Shown: piece by piece, positions 41,146-50,616 of the stretch
Layout of the letters: the number at the start of each line of letters is the position of its first letter
Position numbering within the stretch: the stretch's first letter is position 1
Assembly (NCBI RefSeq): GCF_013911645.1
Contig: NZ_JACESV010000001.1
Span: forward strand, 1,240,001-1,304,000
DNA: 64,000 bases
Reading direction: 5' to 3'
From: Allomuricauda sp.
Lineage (GTDB): Bacteria > Bacteroidota > Bacteroidia > Flavobacteriales > Flavobacteriaceae
Notes under the pieces: model-generated
What the model was told of the DNA's origin: nothing
Seen by the model: only the letters and a program-made list of their open reading frames with translations
Database searches by the model: none
Translations under genes and position numbers: made by a program

Positions 41146-42885
41146 ATGGCATCCCACAAAACCATTTCGTACGTGAGTCTTTTATTGCTTTTTATTTCCC
41201 TGACGCTTTCTTCATGTAGTAAGGATAATGATCTGTTCGATGAAACGATCCAAAACCAAATTGAAGAAGAAACAACTGAGGATGGCGAGCTCATAAACTC
41301 AGTATCTTTTAGTGTAAACAATGATGAATTCACAATTTCCGGAGCTGTGGAATCAGCTATCTTGGATGTGTTGAAAAATGACAGTATTCCTTCCCAAGAT
41401 TTGGAAAGCTTTCAAATTGTGGCGGTTTCCGATGCTCTGGAAGGCGACATAAGCCTCAACGAGGATAATACCATAACCTATTCACCAAAACCGGAATCTG
41501 CCAACAAGGCCGGCAACAATGGTATGGTAAGCGACGAATTTACCTATACCGTCGAGGTACGAGGAAAAGGTAGTCAAAACAAATATGAAAAAAAGGCCAC
41601 CGTGGTCGTCAATACTCAATATGGCGATGTGGATATGGGGGCGGTGAAAGCCTTTCCAGGAGCGGAAGGCTTTGGTAGAAATGCCACAGGTGGACGTGGT
41701 GGCAGGATTATCCATGTTACTAACCTAAATGACAGCGGACCAGGGAGTCTACGAGCAGCCATAGAAGCGCAAGGTCCAAGAATAGTAGTTTTTGATGTTG
41801 GAGGTGATATTTTTCTTGAAAATCCTTTGCAGATTAGGGAAGCGAATGGTAAGGGTTCCGGAGATTTATCGGTTCTGGGACAAACAGCACCCTATCCAGG
41901 CATTACCATTAGAAATTATGGCATAGAAATAAGTGAGTCAAATATTATCTTAAGATATTTGACCATTAGGTTAAAAGAGACTAGGGATACTGTAATTACT
42001 AGGGACTGCCTGAGGATAAAGAACTTTGACAAGCCTCTAATAGAAAACTTTATTCTTGATCATTTAACTTTTTCTCACGGCGACGATGAGGTTGTTAGCT
42101 TTAACGGAATTGACAATGAAATCAGAAATGTAACGTTGCAAAATTCTATGGTAGGAGAGTCAAATACCTCTTACAATATTTTAGTAGGCACAAATGTATT
42201 CAACCTCACAGTGTTTGGGAATTATCTCCATAATACCAGCGACAGAAACGTGCTTTATGGCTATGGTTTGAACAAGGAAAATGCGGAGCAAATCAACAAT
42301 GTGATTTATGGTTATGATTGGGGTACGACTGTGGCTTGGGGTAGCATAGTTGATATAATTTCCAATGTTTACAAAAAAGGATATCCTAATGGTAATGGAT
42401 ATGCCATAGGATATGGAGTTAACACCTATAATAATCCTAATGCCTTAGAAACAGATGGTGATCTTCATGTGAACGGTAATTTTCAAATCGACGGGCATAT
42501 TTTAAAAAGTAGCGGAGCACAAACATACAGTGAACCGAATAGGGTGATAACAAATAGTTTAATTGAATCATGGGAACATGATTCAGAGAATATTATAACT
42601 AATGTTTTGGGTAATTGTGGCAATTCTATCCATAGAGATGAAATGGATTTACAGGACATTACAGATTTTTATAATGGTACTGGGAATTGGGAAACTGAAA
42701 CTATTCCCAACAAGACTGCTGGATATTGGTCTGAAAGCTATGATACGGACCAAGATGGTATGGCTGATACATGGGAAATAAGGACTTTTGGAGATTTACT
42801 CGCAGCACCTTCGGACGATTATAACGGAAATGGTTACACTAATATTGAAGAATTCGTGTTCTCATTAATTCCAAATCAAGAATGA
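41146..42885 (+). CDS. Pectate-lyase-like (PL1-type) surface lipoprotein
   Basis: A 579-residue exported protein. The signal ends in a lipobox (LTLSSC, Cys23 followed by SKDND), so it should be lipid-anchored. Residues about 50-160 form an acidic, Ig-like spacer. From about 170 the start of a pectate lyase is clear: AFPGAEGFGRNATGGRGG, HVTNLNDSGPGSLRAAIE, then right-handed beta-helix sequence with FILDHLTFSHGDDEVVSF (about 305-322) and a calcium-binding-like end (DTDQDGMADTWE, DDYNGNGYTNIEEF). Homologues cleave polygalacturonate by beta-elimination with calcium. Placed inside a polysaccharide locus that should make UDP-GalA, it may trim the cell's own polymer; alternatively it degrades algal or plant pectin. 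It has its own promoter candidate and terminator, so it is a separate unit. Confidence 0.85.
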   Translation: MASHKTISYVSLLLLFISLTLSSCSKDNDLFDETIQNQIEEETTEDGELINSVSFSVNNDEFTISGAVESAILDVLKNDSIPSQDLESFQIVAVSDALEGDISLNEDNTITYSPKPESANKAGNNGMVSDEFTYTVEVRGKGSQNKYEKKATVVVNTQYGDVDMGAVKAFPGAEGFGRNATGGRGGRIIHVTNLNDSGPGSLRAAIEAQGPRIVVFDVGGDIFLENPLQIREANGKGSGDLSVLGQTAPYPGITIRNYGIEISESNIILRYLTIRLKETRDTVITRDCLRIKNFDKPLIENFILDHLTFSHGDDEVVSFNGIDNEIRNVTLQNSMVGESNTSYNILVGTNVFNLTVFGNYLHNTSDRNVLYGYGLNKENAEQINNVIYGYDWGTTVAWGSIVDIISNVYKKGYPNGNGYAIGYGVNTYNNPNALETDGDLHVNGNFQIDGHILKSSGAQTYSEPNRVITNSLIESWEHDSENIITNVLGNCGNSIHRDEMDLQDITDFYNGTGNWETETIPNKTAGYWSESYDTDQDGMADTWEIRTFGDLLAAPSDDYNGNGYTNIEEFVFSLIPNQE

Positions 42886-42924
42886 GAAAAGTATTTTAGT
42901 TTAAAAACTTGTCCATTATCGATT

Positions 42925-42954
42925 AAGCTGTTCCTTTGAACAGCTTTTTTTTTT
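42925..42954 (+). terminator. Rho-independent terminator after the lyase gene
   Basis: AAGCTGTTC and GAACAGCTT form a perfect 9-bp stem with a 4-nt loop and are followed by a run of T. It lies 40 bp after the lyase stop and 41 bp before the next start, isolating the lyase from the AT-rich cassette. Confidence 0.9.
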
Positions 42955-42994
42955 AGGTTATTTCTTCATTTATATTTTTCATTAAAATTCCAAG

Positions 42995-43948
42995 ATGAAA
43001 GCTCTATTTAATGATTTTTATACCAAAAACCTATTTGGCTTTACTATTCTTAAACCATTGGTATTGGCATATCAGTTTTTTTCGCAGAAAAAGTATTTGT
43101 CGCGTAAAAAATTCATTCTCCTGCAGTTTAAAAAAAACTTTGGTTATGAATTGAATCTTAAAAACCCTAAAACTCTTAATGAAAAAATAAACTGGTTGAA
43201 ATTACACTACGAAAATCCAATCGGTAACAAGCTTGCCGATAAATATAGGGTAAGGGAAGTTATTAAAAGTGAGATTGGTGAAAACTATTTAATACCACTG
43301 GCCTATATGACCAAAAACCCTAAAGATATCATTCCTGAAAATTTACCCAATTATCCAGTAATCATAAAAACAAATCATAACAGCTCAGGTGGTATAGTTA
43401 TTAAAGATAAAAATATCAAGAATAATTGGAGAAGATTACAAAATCAGTTAAGAGCCAATCTGGCTGAAAACTTTTATTGGGTTGGACGTGAGCTAGTTTA
43501 TAAGGATATTGAACCATTAATTATAGTCGAGAAATTACTAGGTGATCATAATGGAAACGTCCCTAACGATTATAAAGTACATTGTTTTGACGGAGAAGTT
43601 CAAATGATCAATGTAGATATTGGGAGAGGAGGTGATAACCAATATTGCAATTGGTACAATAAACAATGGAATAGAGAACCCTATGAATGGGGTGGGCGAA
43701 TTCGAAATGGCACCTATGCAAAACCAAGCGAAGAAGATGTTGAAAAACCTGAGTGTTTACAAGAGATGATTCAATTGTCACAAAAGTTGGCAAAAGATTT
43801 TAAATATTTAAGGGTGGATTGGTACATTATTAATAATAAGCTTTATTTTGGGGAGTTAACATTATATCATCATGCGGGAAGTAAACCCATATATCCTTTT
43901 GAATGGGATTTAACATTAGGAGACAAACTAATTCTAAAGCAAAAATGA
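42995..43948 (+). CDS. TupA-like ATP-grasp protein (first copy)
   Basis: A 317-residue cytosolic protein of the TupA-like ATP-grasp family. Signatures: NPKTLNEKINWLKLHY (about 49-64), LADKYRVREVI, YPVIIKTNHNSSGG (nucleotide-binding loop, about 120-133), IIVEKLLGD and DYKVHCFDGEVQMINVD (metal-binding strand, about 178-205), with RVDWYIINNKLYFGELT near 275. TupA is known from teichuronopeptide synthesis in alkaliphilic Bacillus, where it is thought to join glutamyl units; the family is common in capsule loci and is also often labelled glycosyltransferase. An amide-bond-forming role on uronic carboxyls is inference. Its stop overlaps the next start as ATGA. A second copy is at 49649. Confidence 0.85.
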   Translation: MKALFNDFYTKNLFGFTILKPLVLAYQFFSQKKYLSRKKFILLQFKKNFGYELNLKNPKTLNEKINWLKLHYENPIGNKLADKYRVREVIKSEIGENYLIPLAYMTKNPKDIIPENLPNYPVIIKTNHNSSGGIVIKDKNIKNNWRRLQNQLRANLAENFYWVGRELVYKDIEPLIIVEKLLGDHNGNVPNDYKVHCFDGEVQMINVDIGRGGDNQYCNWYNKQWNREPYEWGGRIRNGTYAKPSEEDVEKPECLQEMIQLSQKLAKDFKYLRVDWYIINNKLYFGELTLYHHAGSKPIYPFEWDLTLGDKLILKQK

Positions 43949-45012
43949 AGATTGACTTTGTTATTGATAGTCTTGATGGAGGCGGAGCTGAGAGAGTAAT
44001 GGCAACATTGGCCAATGGATTCGCTAAAACTAATAATGTTACCTTGATTACCTTCAACGAGGGTGAAATTTTTTTTATTGATTCACTGGTAAAAAGAGAA
44101 AAGTTGTACCATGGAAAGTTTAAAAACCATACCTTAAGATCTTTATTAAACCTGTTTCAGTATTACAAAGGACGGGATTCAAGGCCGGATGTAGTTATAT
44201 CATTTATGCCAATGAATGCCTTTGTAGCTGTGCCAATTGCAAAACTTTTTGGATTTAAGATAATAGTTAGCGAGCATACCAATCATTTGGCCAATCTTAC
44301 GAGCAAAAAAAAATATATAAGGAAATTTATTTACCCCTTAGCTTCTGCAGTGACCGTGCTAACGCACTACGATTTTGACTTCTTCAGAAAACTGAATCCA
44401 AGAGTCGTAATTATGCCCAATCCTATCATTCTGCCAACCTACATAACTCTTCTTCATAAAAGAAAGAAAAATATTTTAGCAGCTGGTGCATTAAACAGGT
44501 ATGAGGATAAAGGATTTGACAGCTTACTAAAAATAGCTGCTCCTTTACTACACAAACATAAAGAATGGACATTGACCATTGCCGGCAACGGTGATGAAGG
44601 AATGTATGCTTTGACCAATTTAAGCAAAGAACTTAATATTGAAAATCAAGTAATCCTGCCTGGCTTTTGTGAAGATATACAAGACCTGATGCAAGGTTCA
44701 CAAATTTTTATTTTGCCATCCAAGTTCGAGGGGCTACCTATGGTATTGATGGAAGCTTTAAGCAATGGGATGGCCTGTGTTGCTTACGATTGTATATCAG
44801 GGCCTCGTGAATTAATTGAACATAAAATCAATGGACTACTCGTGGAAAACCAAAATACAAAATCTATGCAGCAAAATCTAAGACTTTTACTGGAAGATGA
44901 AGGTCTAAGGTTGCAACTAGCTAAAAATGCTCCCAAAAGCATGAGAAAGTTTGAGTTATCAGAAATTATAAATAAATGGAATGGTTTGTTTAAAGAACTA
45001 ACTGCAAAATAA
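43945..45012 (+). CDS. GT4-family glycosyltransferase
   Basis: 355 residues from the ATG at 43945 (MKIDFVIDSLDGGG), which overlaps the upstream stop as ATGA; earlier in-frame starts would run into the TupA-like gene. GT-B fold: GGGAERVMATLANG at about 13-26, SEHTNHLANL near 110, donor site SKFEGLPMVLMEALSNGMAC (about 265-284) with the E-x7-E pair, then GPRELIEHKINGLLV. Typical of capsule N-acetylhexosamine or hexose transferases (GT4_AmsD-like); donor not determined. Part of a tight string of overlapping genes with the polymerase next. Confidence 0.9.
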   Translation: MKIDFVIDSLDGGGAERVMATLANGFAKTNNVTLITFNEGEIFFIDSLVKREKLYHGKFKNHTLRSLLNLFQYYKGRDSRPDVVISFMPMNAFVAVPIAKLFGFKIIVSEHTNHLANLTSKKKYIRKFIYPLASAVTVLTHYDFDFFRKLNPRVVIMPNPIILPTYITLLHKRKKNILAAGALNRYEDKGFDSLLKIAAPLLHKHKEWTLTIAGNGDEGMYALTNLSKELNIENQVILPGFCEDIQDLMQGSQIFILPSKFEGLPMVLMEALSNGMACVAYDCISGPRELIEHKINGLLVENQNTKSMQQNLRLLLEDEGLRLQLAKNAPKSMRKFELSEIINKWNGLFKELTAK

Positions 45013-46175
45013 TGGAATCAAAGCAAGAGGTATTGCCCATACTGCGATACGTTATTTTAGGCCTTATTATATGGAATTTCCCTGCATTTGCTCTAGTGTA
45101 TATAAATTCTTCTATATCTTCCCTACTAAGTTATGCATCTTATGGATTGATATTAGCTTATGTTATCCTCAACAAAAAAACCGGGAACTCTTATGAAATG
45201 CTCATCTTTGGGGGAGTATATTTTTTGATTGGTATTTTAGTGAGTCAAGAATATATTGAAGGGATTTATTCTTTTTATGTAACCGTAATTAAGTATTTCA
45301 TCATTATCTGGGGCGGATATGAGGTAGTAAAGAATACCTCTCAAAAAGAACTTTGGTTTTTCCTATTGATTGGTGCATTATCTATCTTGGGTAATATTTT
45401 TCTTTTTCAAAGTCCTTTGGCCGATTACGGACGCTATAGCGGTTTTTATTTGGACGCCAACAATGGTGGTTTGGTCTGTTTAATGGGCTTAGCCCTGAGC
45501 TTCACTACTCTCAAATCATTACAGCTGTTTGGCAAGCTATCTTTTACTGGTTTGGGACTAATTACCCTATCCCGGACCTTCATGGTAACCTGGATTTTAA
45601 TTAACCTCATTTCTATCCGGTTGAGTTTGAAAAATGTCAAGATGTTAGTAATTGGATTTGGGGTATTGGTTTTATTGGTCACTTACAACGAATTCCTTCC
45701 GGTTAAAAACCCTCGATTGGAACAGCTAGCCGTTTTGGTAAAAGGAGGGCAGCAAAGAAGCACTGGCGCATTAAATGAAGACTCTCGAACAGAAACTTGG
45801 GCCCGATATTACGATGCTATTCTTTCCAGACCCATTTTCGGGAATGGTTACCGATCATTTTATGGAAATGGTGTAGCTGCAACAAATTTTGGGGTACATA
45901 ATACCTACTTGCTTATATGGGGAGAAGGCGGTATACTTCCTATCTTTGTTTTTTTGGCTTTCTTAGGCAAACTGTTTGTTAGAGGTATTAACCAGTTCAA
46001 ACAAAAACCTTATGGTCTTATGATGTTGGTTGCATTATCATTGTTTTTAATGACCAACCATAATTTTATGACCAACGACTACTCCATCTTTTTACTGATG
46101 TGGATTGCCATCCAACTAAAGCCTACATCTACAACAGTTAGGGAGAATAATATGTTTTCCATAGAAAAAAGGTGA
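45012..46175 (+). CDS. Wzy-type polysaccharide polymerase / O-antigen ligase family
   Basis: A 387-residue multi-span membrane protein (about ten hydrophobic segments) starting on the last base of the upstream stop. The large periplasmic loop has the hallmark of the O-antigen ligase/polymerase family: DSRTETWARYYDAILSRPIF, GNGYRSFYGNG and VHNTYLLIWGEGG, in which the Arg and His are the usual functional residues. It should join lipid-linked repeat units into polymer in the periplasm. Position among capsule genes favours polymerase over lipid A ligase. Low sequence conservation is normal for Wzy. Confidence 0.85.
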   Translation: MESKQEVLPILRYVILGLIIWNFPAFALVYINSSISSLLSYASYGLILAYVILNKKTGNSYEMLIFGGVYFLIGILVSQEYIEGIYSFYVTVIKYFIIIWGGYEVVKNTSQKELWFFLLIGALSILGNIFLFQSPLADYGRYSGFYLDANNGGLVCLMGLALSFTTLKSLQLFGKLSFTGLGLITLSRTFMVTWILINLISIRLSLKNVKMLVIGFGVLVLLVTYNEFLPVKNPRLEQLAVLVKGGQQRSTGALNEDSRTETWARYYDAILSRPIFGNGYRSFYGNGVAATNFGVHNTYLLIWGEGGILPIFVFLAFLGKLFVRGINQFKQKPYGLMMLVALSLFLMTNHNFMTNDYSIFLLMWIAIQLKPTSTTVRENNMFSIEKR

Positions 46176-46201
46176 TGAGCGAAACCAATCAACCCTAAGG
46201 T

Positions 46202-47542
46202 ATGCGAAATGATAAAAAATACTGGTTCCTCCAATTGAAAAAACTTTGGAAAAAATATCAAAGTCAACTGTTGTCAGACATGTTGACGGTTGCCATAGTT
46301 TCATTGCTTGTAAAAGGAGTTGGTTTTTTTAAGGAAATATTGATTGCTGATGCATATGGTGTATCCGAGCTTTTGGATACTTTTCTCATCGCTTTTCTGG
46401 TTCCAAAATTTATCCAAAGTGTATTCCTTAATGCCTATGGCAGCGTCTTTATCCCCAATTACGTACAAGAAAAGCAAGTTGAGAAAAATACAGGAACCTT
46501 TCAAGGTTCCAGTTTTATAATTACGGTGTTGATAGCACTGTTTATGATAGGTGTCACCTATATAGGTATTGACACCTATTTGGAACTTCTTTTTCCAGGT
46601 CATAAAGCTCAATACTACGAACTTATCAAAACACAATTATGGATTATCCTCCCTTGTATCCTGTTTTGGGGAATCTCCTCTTTGATATCAGGGCTCTTAA
46701 TGGTTGAAAATGAATTCCTATATTCATCCTTGAATGTCATATTTGTCCCAATTATTACAATTGTTTTACTACTTTTTTTTCAATCCGAATTACAGGAAAA
46801 AACACTGGCATTGGGCTTGCTATTGGGCAGTATAGTCAGTTTTCTCTATTTAATCGTATTAGGGCTTAAAAAGAAAGTGCTCGCTTTCAACAAACCTGAT
46901 TTTAAAAATAAAAACATACGAATTTTACTTACTCAGGTTCCGGCAAAAATGTCATCTGGCTTAATCAATGGGGTCAACCCTATGGTGGACCAATATTTTT
47001 CGGCCCAAATTGCTATTGGTGCTATTGCAGCCCTTAATTATGGTCATAAAATACCGATGGTAGTCATTGGATTGGCAGGTGCCCCTATTGGAAACACCTT
47101 GTTGCCTTATTTCTCCAAAAAAGCGATGGAAGGCCATCATAAATTGTATGAGTATTTAAAACGTGTATTAAGAACAGCTCTTGGATTAATGGGCATTATC
47201 ACGGTGGTTTTAATTTTTCTCTCCAAGCTTATTGTCCAAATACTTTTTGAACGTGGGGCTTTTACCTCTGAGGACACCACACAGGTTTATGTGATTCAGC
47301 AGATGTATCTAATTCAACTACCCTTTTATATCGTTGGTATCATAATGAACAAATACCTGACGGCCATTAATAAAAATAATTTTCTAGTATTATCCTCGTT
47401 GATAAGTTTAGCTCTTAATATTTCTCTAAATTATATATTCATGGAATTAATGGGCACCAAAGGGCTTGCTTTGGCAACCTCATTAGTTTCTCTAGGAAAT
47501 TCAATTGCTATATACTTGTATATAAAAAAACTACATAAATAA
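46202..47542 (+). CDS. MurJ/MVN-type lipid-linked oligosaccharide flippase
   Basis: A 446-residue protein with about 13-14 hydrophobic segments. The sequence near the N-terminus, LLVKGVGFFKEILIADAYGVSELLDTF, and later NPMVDQYFSAQIAIGAIAAL, GAPIGNTLLPYFSK and LFERGAFTSEDT, are those of the MurJ (MviN) family in the MOP superfamily, rather than the usual PST-type Wzx. In this locus it most likely flips the undecaprenyl-linked repeat unit. It is slightly short compared with MurJ (about 510), lacking the last two helices. Cotranscribed with the polymerase (26-bp gap). A housekeeping MurJ would be expected elsewhere. Confidence 0.85.
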   Translation: MRNDKKYWFLQLKKLWKKYQSQLLSDMLTVAIVSLLVKGVGFFKEILIADAYGVSELLDTFLIAFLVPKFIQSVFLNAYGSVFIPNYVQEKQVEKNTGTFQGSSFIITVLIALFMIGVTYIGIDTYLELLFPGHKAQYYELIKTQLWIILPCILFWGISSLISGLLMVENEFLYSSLNVIFVPIITIVLLLFFQSELQEKTLALGLLLGSIVSFLYLIVLGLKKKVLAFNKPDFKNKNIRILLTQVPAKMSSGLINGVNPMVDQYFSAQIAIGAIAALNYGHKIPMVVIGLAGAPIGNTLLPYFSKKAMEGHHKLYEYLKRVLRTALGLMGIITVVLIFLSKLIVQILFERGAFTSEDTTQVYVIQQMYLIQLPFYIVGIIMNKYLTAINKNNFLVLSSLISLALNISLNYIFMELMGTKGLALATSLVSLGNSIAIYLYIKKLHK

Positions 47543-47549
47543 CAATGCT

Positions 47550-48458
47550 ATGTTTAGTATTATTACTCCTACCTACAATAGATCCCATACACTAGAGAGA
47601 GTTTATTGTTCTTTGCGTAATCAGACAGATCAGGATTTTGATTGGATTATAATGGATGATGCCAGTACTGATGATACGGATGCTCTAGTACATTCTTGGA
47701 TAGCCGAATCCAATAAATTTTCTATACAATACCATAAATTATCAGAAAATAAGGGAAAGCCCTACGCTTTAAATCAAGGGTTTAAATATTGCCATCGCCC
47801 TATTACAATTATTGCGGATAGTGATGATACATTTGTATCCCGGACAATAGCTGAATTGAAAGTGTTATGGAAAAGTGTTGAATTGAGTAAAGATGCGAAA
47901 AAAATCGCAACAATATGGACATTAACCGATGATGAGCAAGGGCGATTGGTTGGTGAACCTTTCCCGCATAACTTTTGGCAAGTAAATTACAAAGAACGGG
48001 TTTTGGAAAGAAAACAACAGATTGCTGGCGAAAAATGGCATAGCTGGAGAACCGAAATACTCAAGAAATATAAAATGAGTTACAGCAAGCACTCTTTTAT
48101 CCCAGAAGGTGCTACATGGAAAAGAATTAACCAAGACCATGATTTTTTATGCATAAACATTGTTCATAGAAAATATTTCTCAAGTCCAGATGGGTTAATT
48201 AAAAAGAAAAAATCAAGATTAGAGCTTGAAAAAATTAAATATTATAATGCTTATTATCAACTTTATGACGTTCCGTTTTTTTCACATTTAACGCAGCCAT
48301 TCTATAGAAGATATTCATTTGAGTATTTGAAGGCAAGTTTTTATCATAAAGATAAAGAGGTTAGGTTAGGAATTAGAAAAAAGCTCTGTTGTTTAATTCC
48401 CGCCATCTTGAACCTACCAAAGGGTATAATGGGTTATCTAAAAACCGATTCCAAATAA
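47550..48458 (+). CDS. GT2-family glycosyltransferase
   Basis: A 302-residue GT-A transferase. N-terminal FSIITPTYNRSHTLERVYCS, DWIIMDDASTDDTDALV (nucleotide binding) and ITIIADSDDTF, containing the DxD-like metal site at about residue 90-96, are clear. The rest is basic and aromatic, with no transmembrane helix. It adds a sugar to the lipid-linked repeat unit at the cytosolic face. Starts 7 bp after the flippase stop, so it is in the same operon. Donor and linkage unknown. Confidence 0.88.
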   Translation: MFSIITPTYNRSHTLERVYCSLRNQTDQDFDWIIMDDASTDDTDALVHSWIAESNKFSIQYHKLSENKGKPYALNQGFKYCHRPITIIADSDDTFVSRTIAELKVLWKSVELSKDAKKIATIWTLTDDEQGRLVGEPFPHNFWQVNYKERVLERKQQIAGEKWHSWRTEILKKYKMSYSKHSFIPEGATWKRINQDHDFLCINIVHRKYFSSPDGLIKKKKSRLELEKIKYYNAYYQLYDVPFFSHLTQPFYRRYSFEYLKASFYHKDKEVRLGIRKKLCCLIPAILNLPKGIMGYLKTDSK

Positions 48459-48537
48459 AATATAGGCTATCAAATGATTAAAAAAATAATATGAAAAGCT
48501 TTTAAACGTTTTCCTTTCGAAATATAAACAGACTAAT

Positions 48538-49638
48538 TTGAATAGCGTGGCTCAAAAAAAAGTTAAAATTTTCTTCTGTATTCCCAACTTATCAGCAGGC
48601 GGAGCAGAACGGGTTATGGTTTTTTTGGCAAAAAATCTTTCTTCAAAACTGTTTACGGTTAAACTTATAGTTGTTGGTTTTGAAAAAGACTCTGTTTATT
48701 CCACTGCTGGAATAGATGTTTGTTATTTAAACGAAACAAAAGTTCGAAAAGCATTCTTCAAAATTTTCCGCATTTTGAAGGAATATGAGCCTGATATTCT
48801 TTTTGGAACCTTGGCTCACATTAATCAACTAGTTGGCCTACTTTCTTATTTATTTCCAAGACTTGTATGTGTCACAAGGGAAACCTACGTTCTAAGTGAG
48901 GACAGAAAAACTGAGTTGAAAAAACCTTATTTTAAAAGAGTAAAGAATAGATTCATTACAAAGCTCGCGAATAACAGAATTAATTATATAATCTGCCAGT
49001 CCAATGATATGCAAAACGACATATTACAAACTGGAATTTCTGATTCTAAGAAACTGAAGGTACTTAACAATCCCGTTTCTAACGAAATACAGGTTAAAAA
49101 AGTACAGCTTCTCGAAAGCCCAATCAAGTTCATTACCGTAGGTCGCTTAACAAAACAAAAAGGCCATGATCGAATTTTAAGGTGTTTATCAAAAATAACT
49201 TTCGATTTTACATACACCATCATAGGAGATGGACCTAAAAAGAAAAACTTGTTAGATCTAGCAAAAAATCTTGGGATTTCGGACAAAATAATCCATATAC
49301 CATTTACCGACAAAGTATACGAACAGTTATACAAACACCATATATACTTACAAGGATCTTATTATGAAGGGTTTCCAAATGCATTATTAGAAAGTCTTGG
49401 TTCAGGAACTCCCGCCATTGTATTTGAGGCACCTGGTGGAATAAATGAAATTATGTCGAACGATTCAAACGGATTTATTGTCGAAAATGAACATGAATTC
49501 ATAAAAAAAATCAACTATGTGAAAGACAACCTAAGTGAATTTTCTCCTAGCAAGGTTTCTAAAATAGTTAGAGAAAAATTTGGTTCAGATATTGTTATTC
49601 GGCAGTACGAAGACTTTTTCAATCAAATTGTAACATAA
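48538..49638 (+). CDS. GT4-family glycosyltransferase with a non-ATG start
   Basis: A 366-residue GT-B enzyme: LSAGGAERVMVFLAKNLSSK near the N-terminus, ETYVLSEDRKT at about 120, VGRLTKQKGHDRILRCL at about 200, and the donor site SYYEGFPNALLESLGSG near 275 with the E-x7-E pair. No ATG is available upstream of the conserved start: the frame begins at TTG (48538), or GTG three codons later. The gene follows a 79-bp gap after the GT2 gene. Probably a late transferase for the repeat unit. Frame and motif set are firm; which start is used is uncertain. Confidence 0.87.
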   Translation: MNSVAQKKVKIFFCIPNLSAGGAERVMVFLAKNLSSKLFTVKLIVVGFEKDSVYSTAGIDVCYLNETKVRKAFFKIFRILKEYEPDILFGTLAHINQLVGLLSYLFPRLVCVTRETYVLSEDRKTELKKPYFKRVKNRFITKLANNRINYIICQSNDMQNDILQTGISDSKKLKVLNNPVSNEIQVKKVQLLESPIKFITVGRLTKQKGHDRILRCLSKITFDFTYTIIGDGPKKKNLLDLAKNLGISDKIIHIPFTDKVYEQLYKHHIYLQGSYYEGFPNALLESLGSGTPAIVFEAPGGINEIMSNDSNGFIVENEHEFIKKINYVKDNLSEFSPSKVSKIVREKFGSDIVIRQYEDFFNQIVT

Positions 49639-49648
49639 AAACGAATAA

Positions 49649-50533
49649 ATGGCTTTACCTAGCTTTATACACCCCATCATCTCAATCCTTCCGGATAGAA
49701 TTTACATTGCTATGAAGTTTTGGTTTTATCAGGGATATTTACCTGACCTTAATGCACCCAAAACCTTAAACGAAAAAATTACTTGGCTAAAACTTAATGA
49801 CCGGACTAATCTTCATACAGAATGTACCGACAAATATGCTGTTAGAAAATATATCTCAAACACCATAGGTGATGAATATTTGGTCCCATTGTACTTTCAC
49901 ACAGTCAATGTAAAAGATGTTAGACCAGAAAACATCAACAAACTTCCCTGCATTATTAAAACCAATAACGATAGTGGAGGTGGGTATTTTGTTAGAGATA
50001 TTCGTTCAGTGAACTGGGAAGTAATCCGTAAAGCACTGAAGTATAGGTTATCCAGCAATTATTATGGCAAATCGAAAGAATGGCAATACAAACATATTAA
50101 ACCCAGGATTATAGTTGAAAAATTATTAGAAGACAAGAATGGGCAAATTCCTTTTGATTATAAAGTACACTGTTTTAATGGAAAACCAAGAATGATCAGT
50201 GTGGACATGGGACGTAATACAAATACACATTATAGGAACTGGTATTCCCCGCAATGGCAAAGAGAACCATATAGCTGGTCATCCCCCAAAGGCAGGGGAA
50301 AATCAACCAAACCAAGTGAACAAGATGTTCCAAAGCCAAAAACACTAAAAGAAATGCTACAATTATCCAAGAAACTGGCCGAGCCTTTTACCTATGTTCG
50401 AGTGGATTGGTACGATGTGAACGATAAATTATTTTTTGGGGAACTGACGTTTTGCCACGATAGTGGGCTTATGCCCATTGTTCCCAAAATTTGGGATGAA
50501 AGACTGGGAAGTGAACTAAACCTATCGTCTTGA
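49649..50533 (+). CDS. TupA-like ATP-grasp protein (second copy)
   Basis: A 294-residue paralogue of the protein at 42995. Matching landmarks: NAPKTLNEKITWLKLND (about 35-51), CTDKYAVRKYI, LPCIIKTNNDSGGGYF (about 107-122), IIVEKLLEDKNGQIPFDYKV, HCFNGKPRMISVDMGRN, RVDWYDVNDKLFFGELTFC. The two copies differ clearly over their whole length, so this is an old duplication or separate acquisition, not a recent one. Both copies in one cassette suggest two different acceptors or donors. Expected to be cytosolic and ATP-dependent; function otherwise as inferred for the first copy. Confidence 0.85.
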   Translation: MALPSFIHPIISILPDRIYIAMKFWFYQGYLPDLNAPKTLNEKITWLKLNDRTNLHTECTDKYAVRKYISNTIGDEYLVPLYFHTVNVKDVRPENINKLPCIIKTNNDSGGGYFVRDIRSVNWEVIRKALKYRLSSNYYGKSKEWQYKHIKPRIIVEKLLEDKNGQIPFDYKVHCFNGKPRMISVDMGRNTNTHYRNWYSPQWQREPYSWSSPKGRGKSTKPSEQDVPKPKTLKEMLQLSKKLAEPFTYVRVDWYDVNDKLFFGELTFCHDSGLMPIVPKIWDERLGSELNLSS

Positions 50534-50616
50534 GAACTTTAGTAACTCCTGTTTTGTTTGTATCCGTAAACCATACCTTTCCAAATTTTATAGCCAACTA
50601 AACTAATCGCTCCATT

